From Pseudomonadota bacterium (GTDB lineage Bacteria; Pseudomonadota; Alphaproteobacteria; Caulobacterales; Aquidulcibacteraceae): a DNA stretch of 13,831 bases. The translations under genes and the position numbers were made by a program. Positions within the stretch are counted from its first letter, which is position 1. Each line of letters begins with the position of its first letter. The stretch is from the NCBI GenBank assembly GCA_023410295.1, contig JAEYPY010000055.1, positions 1 to 13,831 of the forward strand, read 5' to 3'. Of this stretch, positions 1 to 6,434 are shown in pieces. Under the pieces are notes generated by a model that made no database searches, was not told the origin of the DNA, and saw only the letters and a program-made list of their open reading frames with translations.

Positions 1-1385
1 AAGTCGAGCGGCTGGAATCCGAGCGCACACGTGCGGACGAACGCCGCGCCGATCTCGATGCACAGGCGCAAGCGCTGCATGCGGAAATCGCCGCCGCGCG
101 CGAAGCTCTGTCGCAAGCTGAAAACGCCGCCGCGGACGCGCCGCCGGCGGGAGATGATTCCAAGCTCGCCGAAGCACGCACAGCTGTCGAAGCCGCCCGC
201 GTCTCCGCCGCCGAAGCCAGCGCAACGGCGCAAGGGCTGGTGCGCGAGCGCGCGCAACGTCAGGCGCGCCGCCAAGCCATCGAAACCGAAAGCGCCCAAT
301 GGCGTGCGCGCATCGCCGACGCCGAGGAGCGCCTCGCCGCCCTCGCCGCTGAACTCGATGAGATCGAACGCCGTCGCGACGCCGCCAAGGCCGCGCCAGC
401 CGATGCGCGCGCCAAACTCGAAACGCTGATGGATGAAGCGGGCGCGGCCGAACAGCGCCGCGCTGATGCAAGCGACCGCGTCGCGCAAGCGGAAACGGCC
501 GCGCGAACTGCTGCCGAACATGCGCGCGCGCTCGAACAAGCGCATGCCGCCGCGCGGGAAAAGCGGGCCGGGGCGGAAGCGCATGCGGGCGCCGCCGATA
601 CGCGTCTTGCCGATATCGTCACGCTCGCGCATGAGCAGACCGGCAAAGCGGCGGAAGAGCTGGCGGCGCTTGCCGGCGGCTTGCTTTCCGGCGCGCTGGG
701 GTCGGCGCCCATCGCCGAGATCGAGCGCCGCTTCGAGCGCCTCAAGGCCGAGCGCGACGCGGCGGGCCCGGTCAATCTCCGCGCCGACGAAGAATATGCT
801 GAGACCCAAGAGCGGATCGCGACGCTGACTGCAGAGAAGGAAGACGTCGCCCAGGCCGTGGCCAAATTGCGCCGCGCCATCACGACGCTCAACAACGAAG
901 GCCGCACCCGGCTGATGCGGGCGTTCGAGCAGGTCGATACGCATTTCGCGCAGCTGTTCGCGACGCTGTTTGAAGGCGGCCAAGCGGCGCTGAAGCTGAC
1001 CGAGAGCGAAGATCCGCTGGAAGCCGGCTTGGAGATTTTCGCACAGCCGCCGGGCAAGCGTCTCACCAGCCTCAACCTCCTCTCCGGCGGCGAGCAGGCG
1101 CTGACGGCGACGGCGCTCATCTTCGCCGTGTTCCTCGCCAACCCGGCGCCGCTCTGCGTGCTGGACGAAGTCGATGCGCCGCTGGACGACGCCAACGTCG
1201 ATCGCTTCTGCCGGCTGCTAGAAGAAATGAAGCGCCTCACCACCACCCGCTTCATCGTCATCACCCACAACCCGGTGACGATGTCGCGGATGGACCGGCT
1301 CTACGGCGTCACCATGCCAGAGCAAGGCATGAGCCAGTTGGTCAGCGTCGACCTCGGCCGCGCCCAAGCGCTGGCGGCGGAATAA
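1..1385 (+). CDS. smc: Chromosome partition protein SMC, C-terminal part (5' end outside window)
   Basis: SMC is the ATPase core of the condensin-like complex (with ScpA and ScpB) that compacts and helps segregate the chromosome. The reading frame is open from base 3, so the gene starts before the window; the N-terminal head, first coiled-coil arm and probably the hinge are missing. Bases up to about 770 encode an Ala/Glu/Arg-rich heptad-like sequence, the returning coiled-coil arm. A GPVNLRADEEY segment marks the approach to the C-terminal head. The ABC signature LSGGEQ lies at 1080-1097 and the Walker B/D-loop LCVLDEVDAPLDD at 1152-1190, followed by the H-loop region VITHNPVTM and the typical ending YGVTMPEQGMSQLVSV. 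The glutamate after the Walker B aspartate, needed for ATP hydrolysis, is present. The family call is very secure. It is followed by a strong inverted repeat and then the atp operon on the same strand. Confidence 0.97.
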   Translation, partial: VERLESERTRADERRADLDAQAQALHAEIAAAREALSQAENAAADAPPAGDDSKLAEARTAVEAARVSAAEASATAQGLVRERAQRQARRQAIETESAQWRARIADAEERLAALAAELDEIERRRDAAKAAPADARAKLETLMDEAGAAEQRRADASDRVAQAETAARTAAEHARALEQAHAAAREKRAGAEAHAGAADTRLADIVTLAHEQTGKAAEELAALAGGLLSGALGSAPIAEIERRFERLKAERDAAGPVNLRADEEYAETQERIATLTAEKEDVAQAVAKLRRAITTLNNEGRTRLMRAFEQVDTHFAQLFATLFEGGQAALKLTESEDPLEAGLEIFAQPPGKRLTSLNLLSGGEQALTATALIFAVFLANPAPLCVLDEVDAPLDDANVDRFCRLLEEMKRLTTTRFIVITHNPVTMSRMDRLYGVTMPEQGMSQLVSVDLGRAQALAAE

Positions 1386-1396
1386 TACGGAATATA

Positions 1397-1433
1397 GCCG
1401 GCGGGCGCCTCACCGGCCGGTGAGGACGCCGGC
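1397..1433. repeat. Nested inverted repeat downstream of smc
   Basis: An 18-bp perfect palindrome at 1408-1425 (CCTCACCGGCCGGTGAGG) is flanked by a second inverted repeat, GCCGGCG at 1397-1403 and CGCCGGC at 1427-1433. As RNA it would fold into a long GC-rich hairpin just after the smc stop codon. There is no T-run behind it, so it is not a standard intrinsic terminator. It may stabilise the smc 3' end, act in Rho-dependent termination, or be a protein-binding palindrome. Confidence 0.55.
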
Positions 1434-1466
1434 GGTCGATATTGCAAATGTCGCAGGCGGCGTTCC

Positions 1467-1494
1467 TTGACCCCTGAACGGCCCCTGCTAGTTT
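1467..1494 (+). promoter_or_regulatory. Probable promoter of the atp F0 operon
   Basis: A -35-like TTGACC at 1467-1472 is separated by 16 bases from TAGTTT at 1489-1494. The latter is preceded by TG one base upstream (TGC), giving an extended -10 form. The site lies about 60 bases before the atpI start, in the only non-coding gap ahead of the operon. The -10 hexamer matches the consensus at only three positions, so this is a reasonable but unproven promoter. Confidence 0.4.
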
Positions 1495-1554
1495 CCGCGC
1501 GCGCGAACAGGGGGGCTCTCGTTGAGTCGCCCCTTTGGGCGCGTGGACCGTTCG

Positions 1555-1893
1555 ATGGCTGACGAAAAACCGCCCGAGGACGCCCTTTCCGACTTGCGCC
1601 GGCGCGTCAGCGCTGCGCGTGGCGAAGGGGCCTCGAACGCCCCCCCTCCGCAAAGCCCGGCTTCGCTGGCGCTGCGCTATGGCGGGGAGTTCGGCGCGGC
1701 GATTATCGTGGGCGCGTTGCTCGGCTACGGCGTCGACATCTTCCTCCACACGTCTCCGTGGGGCTTGGTTGTCGGGCTGACGCTGGGTTTCGTGGCGGGC
1801 GTCGTGAATGTGGTGCGCGTGGCGCAATCCTATTCGCGGAGCAATCCCGTCGGACCCGATACGCCGTCCATACCGGACGACGAAGAGGATTAA
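1555..1893 (+). CDS. atpI: ATP synthase protein I (AtpI)
   Basis: AtpI is a small membrane protein encoded first in many F0F1 operons. It helps assemble the c-ring and is not part of the finished enzyme. The 112-residue product has a charged N-terminal region (about residues 1-40) and then two hydrophobic helices, roughly YGGEFGAAIIVGALLGYGVD and WGLVVGLTLGFVAGVVNVV, joined by a short loop, with an acidic C-terminal tail. This two-helix, Gly-rich hairpin is the family's pattern. The ATG at 1555 gives the usual MADE-type start. An in-frame TTG at 1522 has a G-rich stretch upstream but would add an atypical Arg-rich leader. The stop is 8 bases before atpB, so the two are co-transcribed. Confidence 0.9.
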   Translation: MADEKPPEDALSDLRRRVSAARGEGASNAPPPQSPASLALRYGGEFGAAIIVGALLGYGVDIFLHTSPWGLVVGLTLGFVAGVVNVVRVAQSYSRSNPVGPDTPSIPDDEED

Positions 1894-1901
1894 GCCGGGC
1901 C

Positions 1902-2672
1902 ATGGCCAACGACCCGATTGAGCAGTTCCATATCGAGCCGATCGCGACCTTCGAGATCGCGGGGCTGGATGCGAGCTTCACCAATGCGAGCCTCGCCATG
2001 GTGGGCGGAGCTGCGCTCGCGGCATGGTTCTTCAACTGGGCCATGAAGCCGGCGGCCCTGGTGCCGAACCGCGCGCAAGTGGTGGCCGAAGGCGCTTACG
2101 GCTTCATTCGCGGCATGCTGCACGATGCAGCCGGCGAAGAAGGCGTGAAGAAGTTCCTGCCCTTCGTGTTCACGCTCTTCCTCTTCATCTTCATGGCCAA
2201 CATGCTGGGCATGTTCCCCGGCGTCTTTGGCGTGCATCACATCTTCACGCCGACCAGCCAGATCGTCGTCACCGCGGCGCTGGCTTTGATGGTGTTCTTC
2301 ACGGTCATCATCGTCGGCTTCGCCAAGAACGGGATGAAGTTCTTCAAGCTGTTCGCGCCCTCGGGCGTGCCGGTCTACATCCTACCCTTTGTCATCTTCA
2401 TCGAGGTGATTTCGTTCTTCTCCCGCCCGCTCTCACACGCGGTTCGTCTGTGGGCCAATATCCTGGCAGGCCACATCCTCTTGAAGGTGTTCGCCGGCTT
2501 CGTGCCTGCGCTGATCGCCGCCGGCGGGTTCTTCGGCGTGCTTTCGATCCTGCCGCTGGCGATGACGGTCGGGCTCTACGGCCTCGAATTCCTGGTCGCG
2601 TTCCTACAGGCGTATGTGTTCGCGATCCTCACCTGCATCTATCTCAACGACGCGCTTCACCCCGGGCACTAA
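1902..2672 (+). CDS. atpB: ATP synthase F0 subunit a
   Basis: Subunit a forms the two proton half-channels beside the c-ring in the cytoplasmic membrane and contains the arginine that forces rotation. The 256-residue protein has several transmembrane helices (for example about 27-48, 85-108, 119-140, 158-175, 183-215 and 220-252). The signature SRPLSHAVRLWANILAGH near residues 174-191 carries the essential Arg182 with Asn186 and His191. The length is normal for the family. A GAGGA at 1885-1889 lies inside the end of atpI, 12 bases before the ATG. A longer in-frame reading from 1758 would run through atpI coding sequence and is rejected. It is the second gene of the F0 operon and is followed after 35 bases by atpE. 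Confidence 0.98.
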   Translation: MANDPIEQFHIEPIATFEIAGLDASFTNASLAMVGGAALAAWFFNWAMKPAALVPNRAQVVAEGAYGFIRGMLHDAAGEEGVKKFLPFVFTLFLFIFMANMLGMFPGVFGVHHIFTPTSQIVVTAALALMVFFTVIIVGFAKNGMKFFKLFAPSGVPVYILPFVIFIEVISFFSRPLSHAVRLWANILAGHILLKVFAGFVPALIAAGGFFGVLSILPLAMTVGLYGLEFLVAFLQAYVFAILTCIYLNDALHPGH

Positions 2673-2693
2673 GGCCCGGCTGAACTCTAACCC

Positions 2694-2700
2694 AGAGGGG
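2694..2700 (+). promoter_or_regulatory. Strong ribosome binding site of atpE
   Basis: AGAGGGG sits 7 bases before the atpE ATG in an A/T-rich spacer. It is the strongest Shine-Dalgarno sequence in the operon, which fits the need for many c subunits per enzyme compared with one a subunit. Confidence 0.6.
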
Positions 2701-2707
2701 AATTACA

Positions 2708-2941
2708 ATGGACGCAACTGCTGCAGCTTATATCGGTGCGGGTCTGGCCTGCCTCGGCATGCTTGGCGCCGCCATCGGCGTCGGCATCATCTTCGGCAAC
2801 TTTCTGTCGGGCGCCATGCGCAACCCGTCGGCGGCCCCGGGCCAGTTCGGCAACCTGATCTTCGGCTTCGCCGTGACCGAAGCGCTCGGCATCTTCTCGC
2901 TGCTGATCGCCATCCTGCTGCTCTTCGTCGTTCCGAAGTGA
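2708..2941 (+). CDS. atpE: ATP synthase F0 subunit c
   Basis: Subunit c (proteolipid) forms the rotor ring; each copy carries one proton per turn. The 77-residue protein is a helical hairpin. Helix 1 (about 8-34) has the Gly-rich packing motif GAAIGVGIIFG. The polar loop RNPSAAPGQ spans about 38-46. Helix 2 (about 48-75) carries the carboxylate Glu58 in FAVTEALGIF. The residue after Glu58 is Ala rather than Ser, and a Gly stands where Na+-type rings have Gln in helix 1, so a proton rather than a sodium enzyme is expected. Length and motifs are standard. It lies between atpB and the b' gene. Confidence 0.98.
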   Translation: MDATAAAYIGAGLACLGMLGAAIGVGIIFGNFLSGAMRNPSAAPGQFGNLIFGFAVTEALGIFSLLIAILLLFVVPK

Positions 2942-2975
2942 TCTGACCGAAGCGAGCTGAAAGAACAGGCACGTC

Positions 2976-3551
2976 ATGGCGCATCCAGCCACTCCAGATC
3001 CGCAAGGCGCAGTCGAAGGCGTCGACACCGTTCACGGCGTCGGCGAAGCGGCGCACGCCAGCGAAGCGGCGGCGCATGGCGGCGAACACGCGGCGTCGTT
3101 CCCGCCATTCGACGCATCGCTTTTTCCGAGCCAGCTGATCTGGTTCGCGATCACCTTCGCAGTGCTCTACTTCATCGTCTCGCGCTTCATCCTGCCGAAG
3201 GTCGCTTCGGTGGTGGAGAAGCGCGCGACGACGGTGGCTGGCGACCTTGAGCAAGCGGCGCAGAAAAGCGCCGCGGCCGAGGAAGCACGCGCCGCCATGG
3301 AGAAGGCTTCGGCCAAGGCGCGCGCCGATGCGCGGGCTCTGGTCGAAGCGGCGCGGGCGGACGTGACGGCCAAGCTCACGGCTGAACAAGAAGCAGCCGA
3401 GCAGCGCCTCACGGCGCGGATCTCAGAAGCGGAAGAGCGCGTCAACGCCGCGCGCCAGAAGGCGCTGGCGGAAGTGCCGGCGATCGCAGAGGCCCTCGCC
3501 CGCGACATCGCCGACAAGATCGGGCCCGCCGCCAAGCGCAGCGCGGCGTAA
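2976..3551 (+). CDS. atpF': ATP synthase F0 subunit b' (AtpF')
   Basis: This is one of two b-type stalk subunits; in alphaproteobacteria and phototrophs b and b' form a heterodimer that holds F1 still while the rotor turns. The 191-residue protein has an unusually long N-terminal segment (about 1-50) with five histidines (residues 3, 20, 27, 34 and 38) and several Glu/Ala, then one membrane helix (about 52-72, LIWFAITFAVLYFIVSRFIL). A long Ala/Glu/Lys/Arg coiled coil follows to the C-terminus. The first of two adjacent b-type genes, with the long N-terminus, is normally b'. It lies 34 bases after atpE and 12 bases before the atpF ATG. The assignment to b' rather than b rests on gene order and the extension. 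Confidence 0.92.
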   Translation: MAHPATPDPQGAVEGVDTVHGVGEAAHASEAAAHGGEHAASFPPFDASLFPSQLIWFAITFAVLYFIVSRFILPKVASVVEKRATTVAGDLEQAAQKSAAAEEARAAMEKASAKARADARALVEAARADVTAKLTAEQEAAEQRLTARISEAEERVNAARQKALAEVPAIAEALARDIADKIGPAAKRSAA

Positions 3552-3563
3552 GGGAGAAGCGTG

Positions 3564-4052
3564 ATGGAAATCACCGCGACCGAAATCGCCTTCCTGGCGC
3601 TACTGCTGTTCATCGGCCTCCTGGTTTACCTGAAGGTGCCGCAGCAGATCGCCGCGGCGCTGGACTCCCGCTCGCAGGCCATCGCCAAAGAGCTGCACGA
3701 GGCGCGCAAACTGCGCGAGGAAGCCGAGAAGCTCTTGGCCGATTACGAAGCCAAGCGCGCAGGCGCTGAAACCGAAGCTAAGGCCATCGTCGATGCGGCC
3801 AAGGAACAGGCGGCGATGGTGGCCGAGGAAACCCGCCAGTCGATGATGGCGGCGATGGCGCGGCGCGAAAAGCAGGCCGAGGACCGCATCAAGTCGGCCG
3901 AGACCAAGGCCGCCGACGAAGTACGTGCCGCGGCTGCGGAAGCTGCGATCCAAGCGGCCGAACGCATGATCCGCGAACGCATGAACGATCAGGCACAAGC
4001 CGGGCTCGTGCGCGAAGGCGTCGGCGAGCTGCAACAACGCAAGTTCGGCTAA
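3564..4052 (+). CDS. atpF: ATP synthase F0 subunit b
   Basis: This second b-type peripheral stalk subunit pairs with b' to link the membrane sector to F1. The 162-residue protein has one N-terminal membrane helix (about 5-25, IAFLALLLFIGLLVYL), then the LKVPQQIAAALDSRSQAI segment typical of the family. A continuous Ala/Glu/Lys coiled coil, including repeats such as LREEAEKLLADYEAKRAGAE, runs to the end. The ATG at 3564 is preferred over the GTG immediately before it because AGGGAGA at 3551-3557 is then 6 bases away. It is the last gene of the F0 operon; a perfect hairpin follows 24 bases after the stop. The F1 genes (atpHAGDC) are not in this window. Confidence 0.96.
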   Translation: MEITATEIAFLALLLFIGLLVYLKVPQQIAAALDSRSQAIAKELHEARKLREEAEKLLADYEAKRAGAETEAKAIVDAAKEQAAMVAEETRQSMMAAMARREKQAEDRIKSAETKAADEVRAAAAEAAIQAAERMIRERMNDQAQAGLVREGVGELQQRKFG

Positions 4053-4075
4053 GCAAGAAAGCCAGATAAGAATGC

Positions 4076-4114
4076 GAACGCCGCGCAGCTTTGACAGGCT
4101 GCGCGGCGTTCTTT
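4076..4114 (+). terminator. Intrinsic terminator of the atp F0 operon
   Basis: A perfect 14-bp inverted repeat, GAACGCCGCGCAGC at 4076-4089 and GCTGCGCGGCGTTC at 4098-4111, has an 8-base loop and is followed by TTTAT. It lies 24 bases after the atpF stop. The T-run is short, so termination may be incomplete. The loop contains TTGACA, apparently the -35 element of the next transcription unit. Confidence 0.8.
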
Positions 4115-4119
4115 ATGTA
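4091..4119 (+). promoter_or_regulatory. Probable promoter for the Mn riboswitch transcript, inside the atp terminator
   Basis: A perfect TTGACA (4091-4096) is followed after exactly 17 bases by TATGTA (4114-4119), which matches the -10 consensus at its first three positions. Initiation would fall near 4126, a few bases before the first paired bases of the riboswitch. The -35 element lies in the loop of the preceding terminator and the spacer is the hairpin's right arm. Confidence 0.45.
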
Positions 4120-4124
4120 GCGCG

Positions 4125-4247
4125 CGTTCTCGGGGAGTAGCCGGCCGCGCGACAGCGGCGCCCGCGTCAACAGACTTGGCCTGGATCGCATCCAGGACAT
4201 GGCGCGAGCGGCGGATCTTTCGATCCGGATTGGCGAGACCGACGACG
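4125..4247 (+). ncRNA. yybP-ykoY family manganese riboswitch
   Basis: The segment carries the conserved blocks of the yybP-ykoY aptamer in order: GGGGAGTAG at 4132-4140, CGTCAACAGACTTGG at 4164-4178, and GGCGAGACC at 4232-4240. P1 can form between 4125-4133 and 4239-4247, eight pairs with one C-C mismatch. Between the blocks are two perfect hairpins: CCTGGAT/ATCCAGG at 4180-4196 with a 3-base loop, and CGGATC/GATCCG at 4212-4227 with a TTTC loop. This family binds Mn2+ and usually activates manganese exporters. The gene directly downstream belongs to UPF0016/GDT1, a known partner of this riboswitch class. The exact 5' end is estimated. Sequence and gene context agree, so the call is strong. 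Confidence 0.9.
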
Positions 4248-4289
4248 CTGCGTTGCGCGGGCCGCGTGATGCGTACGCGTCGTCGTCTC
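4235..4289 (+). promoter_or_regulatory. Expression platform: hairpin competing with riboswitch P1
   Basis: GAGACCGACGACGC (4235-4248) can pair with GCGTCGTCGTCTC (4277-4289): nine continuous pairs, one bulged C and four more pairs. The left arm holds the conserved GAGA of the aptamer core and the 3' strand of P1, so the aptamer and this hairpin cannot coexist. No T-run follows, so control of translation or of Rho access is more likely than intrinsic termination. The Shine-Dalgarno candidate is GGAAG at 4302-4306. Confidence 0.5.
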
Positions 4290-4313
4290 CACACCGGCCC
4301 CGGAAGTTTATCC

Positions 4314-4880
4314 ATGCTCGAAGCGTTTGGCGTTTCCACCGGGCTCGTGGCGTTGGCCGAGATCGGCGACAAGACGCAGCTCCTGGCGATCGTGCTCGCT
4401 GCACGCTTTCGCGCGCCCGTGCCGATCCTGCTCGGCATCCTCGCCGCCACGCTGCTCAATCACGGCGCCGCCGCCGCGCTTGGCTTCCTTGTCGCTCAAT
4501 GGTTGACAGGCGATTTCTTCCGCATCGGCGTCGGCGCCGCCTTCATCGCCATGGCCGCATGGGCGCTCATTCCGGACAAAGACGATGAACGGGCCGAGCA
4601 GATGAATGCAGGCGGCGTCTTCCTGACGACGCTGGCGGCGTTCTTCCTGGTCGAGATCGGCGACAAGACGCAGATCGCCACCTCCCTGCTCGCGGCGCGC
4701 TACCACGACATCCTCACCGTCACCGCCGGCACTACGCTCGGCATGATGCTGGCGAATGTGCCCGCCGTGCTGCTGGGTGCGGCAGTGACGCGCGTCGTGC
4801 CGCTTAAGTACGTACGCATCGGCGCAGCGCTGGTATTCGCTGCCATCGGCGCCTGGGTGATCGCAAGCGCTGCGCTGTGA
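4314..4880 (+). CDS. UPF0016/GDT1 (TMEM165) family transporter, probable Mn2+ exporter
   Basis: Members of this family move Mn2+ (and in some lineages Ca2+) out of the cytoplasm; bacterial examples include MneA of Vibrio and Mnx of cyanobacteria. The 188-residue membrane protein has two homologous halves, each bearing the hallmark E-x-G-D-K-T motif. The first is AEIGDKTQ with Glu16, Asp19 and Lys20; the second is VEIGDKTQ with Glu114, Asp117 and Lys118. About six hydrophobic helices are visible, with a short charged linker (PDKDDERAEQ) between the halves. The ATG at 4314 has GGAAG 7 bases upstream and makes the first motif follow a short N-terminal helix. An in-frame GTG at 4176 would place the riboswitch in coding sequence and is rejected. 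The Mn riboswitch leader supports the substrate. The gene converges on gcvPB with a 3-base gap. Confidence 0.93.
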   Translation: MLEAFGVSTGLVALAEIGDKTQLLAIVLAARFRAPVPILLGILAATLLNHGAAAALGFLVAQWLTGDFFRIGVGAAFIAMAAWALIPDKDDERAEQMNAGGVFLTTLAAFFLVEIGDKTQIATSLLAARYHDILTVTAGTTLGMMLANVPAVLLGAAVTRVVPLKYVRIGAALVFAAIGAWVIASAAL

Positions 4881-4883
4881 CGC

Positions 4884-6434
4884 CTATTCCGCCGCGTAGC
4901 GCGCGCTGGTGTTCTCGCCGCGCTTCCAGCGCAGCTTCGGCTGGCGCGCCGCGCGCGTATCATCGAGACGGCGCAGCGGCGTCAGCTTCGGCGCCTGCTT
5001 GAAAAACTCCACCTCGCCCGCCTTCACGCGCTCGGCGAGAGCGATCATGACGTCGGCGAAGCGGTCGAGCTCGCGCTTGGGCTCCGTTTCGGTCGGCTCG
5101 ATCAGCATCGCGCCGTGCACGACCAGCGGGAAATAGGTCGTGAATGGGTGATAGCCCTCGTCGAGCAAGGCTTTCGCCATGTCGATGGTTTCGACGCCCT
5201 TCGGCTTGATCGATGAATCATCGAGCAGCACTTCGTGCATGCAGGGCCCCTCGCCGAACGGCGCGCTGAAGTGCGGCTTGAGGCGCGCCAGCAGATAGTT
5301 GGCGTTGAGCACGGCGTCTTCGGCGACTTGCCGCAGACCATCCGAGCCGTGGCTCATCATGTATGCGAGCGCGCGCGTAAACATGCCCATCTGCCCATGG
5401 AACGCGCACATGCGGCCGAACGGCTTCTTGCCCGTACCGGCCAATTCTTCCGCGTGCTCGGCAAGCGCGAGCATTTGCGCGCCGGGCTTGGTCGACTTGT
5501 CGATGACGATGAGCGGCAGCGGCGCGAAGGGCGCGAGCGCTTCACTGAGCACGGTCGGGCCCGCGCCCGGACCGCCGCCGCCGTGCGGGGTCGAGAAGGT
5601 TTTGTGCAGGTTGATGTGCATCGCATCGACGCCGAGATCGCCGGGGCGCACTTTGCCGACGATGGCGTTGTAGTTGGCGCCATCGCAATAGAAGTAGGCG
5701 CCAGCTTCGTGGATCGCGTCGGAGATGCGTTTGATCTCCGGCTCGAACAGACCGCACGTGTTCGGGTTGGTGATCATGATGGCGGCGACGTCGGGGCCGA
5801 GCTTGGCTTTGACGTCATCGAGATGGACGCGCCCGTCATCGCGCGCGGGGATTTCGTCGACGGTGAAACCGGCGGCGGCGGCGGTGGCAGGATTGGTGCC
5901 GTGCGCGGAGGATGGCACCAGCACGCGCTTGCGGTGGCCCTCACCTTTGGCTTCGAGCGCGGCCTTGATCGCCAGCATGCCGGCGAATTCGCCGTGCGCG
6001 CCGGCTTTGGGCGAGAGCGCGACGGCCGGCATGCCGGTCAACGTGCAGAGCCAATGCGCGAGCTCTTCCATCAGCGCGAGCGCGCCTTGGATCGTGGACG
6101 TCGGCTGCAGCGGGTGCAGATCGGCAAAGCCTTCGAAGCGGGCCGCGCGCTCATTGAGGCGCGGGTTGTGCTTCATTGTGCACGAGCCCAGCGGGAAGAG
6201 ACCGAGATCGATAGCGTAGTTCTTTTGGCTCAAGCGCACGAAGTGGCGCATCGTTTCCGGCTCGGAGAGACCCGGAAGATCAAGCGGCGCTTTGCGGCCG
6301 AGGCCGCCAAGTTTGTTTGGCGTCCCTTTCGGCGCAGGCAGATCGACGCCCGCTCCGGTGGCGTGGCCGGTTTCGAAGATCAACGGCTCAGCTTGCAGAA
6401 GGCCGCGATTGCCGGAGGTGGTTTCTGTGATCAT
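4884..6434 (-). CDS. gcvPB: Glycine dehydrogenase (decarboxylating) subunit 2
   Basis: This is the PLP-carrying half of the split P-protein of the glycine cleavage system. It decarboxylates glycine and passes the aminomethyl group to the lipoyl arm of GcvH. The 516-residue protein has the active-site segment DAMHINLHKTFSTPHGGGGP with the PLP-binding Lys278. Other family blocks are GLFPLGSCTMKHNPRLNE near 78-95, SPKAGAHGEFAGM near 141-153 and DGANYNAIVG near 251-260. The tail after PKLRW has about 13 extra residues (KRGENTSARYAAE), slightly longer than usual. Its ATG overlaps the gcvPA stop by one base (TAATG), so translation is coupled. It is the last gene of the gcv operon. Confidence 0.97.
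   Translation of the reverse strand: MITETTSGNRGLLQAEPLIFETGHATGAGVDLPAPKGTPNKLGGLGRKAPLDLPGLSEPETMRHFVRLSQKNYAIDLGLFPLGSCTMKHNPRLNERAARFEGFADLHPLQPTSTIQGALALMEELAHWLCTLTGMPAVALSPKAGAHGEFAGMLAIKAALEAKGEGHRKRVLVPSSAHGTNPATAAAAGFTVDEIPARDDGRVHLDDVKAKLGPDVAAIMITNPNTCGLFEPEIKRISDAIHEAGAYFYCDGANYNAIVGKVRPGDLGVDAMHINLHKTFSTPHGGGGPGAGPTVLSEALAPFAPLPLIVIDKSTKPGAQMLALAEHAEELAGTGKKPFGRMCAFHGQMGMFTRALAYMMSHGSDGLRQVAEDAVLNANYLLARLKPHFSAPFGEGPCMHEVLLDDSSIKPKGVETIDMAKALLDEGYHPFTTYFPLVVHGAMLIEPTETEPKRELDRFADVMIALAERVKAGEVEFFKQAPKLTPLRRLDDTRAARQPKLRWKRGENTSARYAAE

Noticed and set aside
260..1270. Long open frame on the - strand opposite smc (336 codons)
   Set aside because: Its Ser/Ala/Arg-rich product is a mirror of GC-rich coiled-coil codons and has no domain; the + strand encodes clear SMC motifs.
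1522..1554. TTG start for atpI 33 bases upstream of the ATG
   Set aside because: A G-rich stretch precedes it, but the added residues (MSRPFGRVDRS) do not look like AtpI and the ATG gives the usual N-terminus.
4176..4313. N-terminal extension of the Mn exporter gene from a GTG at 4176
   Set aside because: It would translate through the conserved riboswitch, and the extra residues look unlike the family's N-terminus; the ATG at 4314 has a Shine-Dalgarno sequence.
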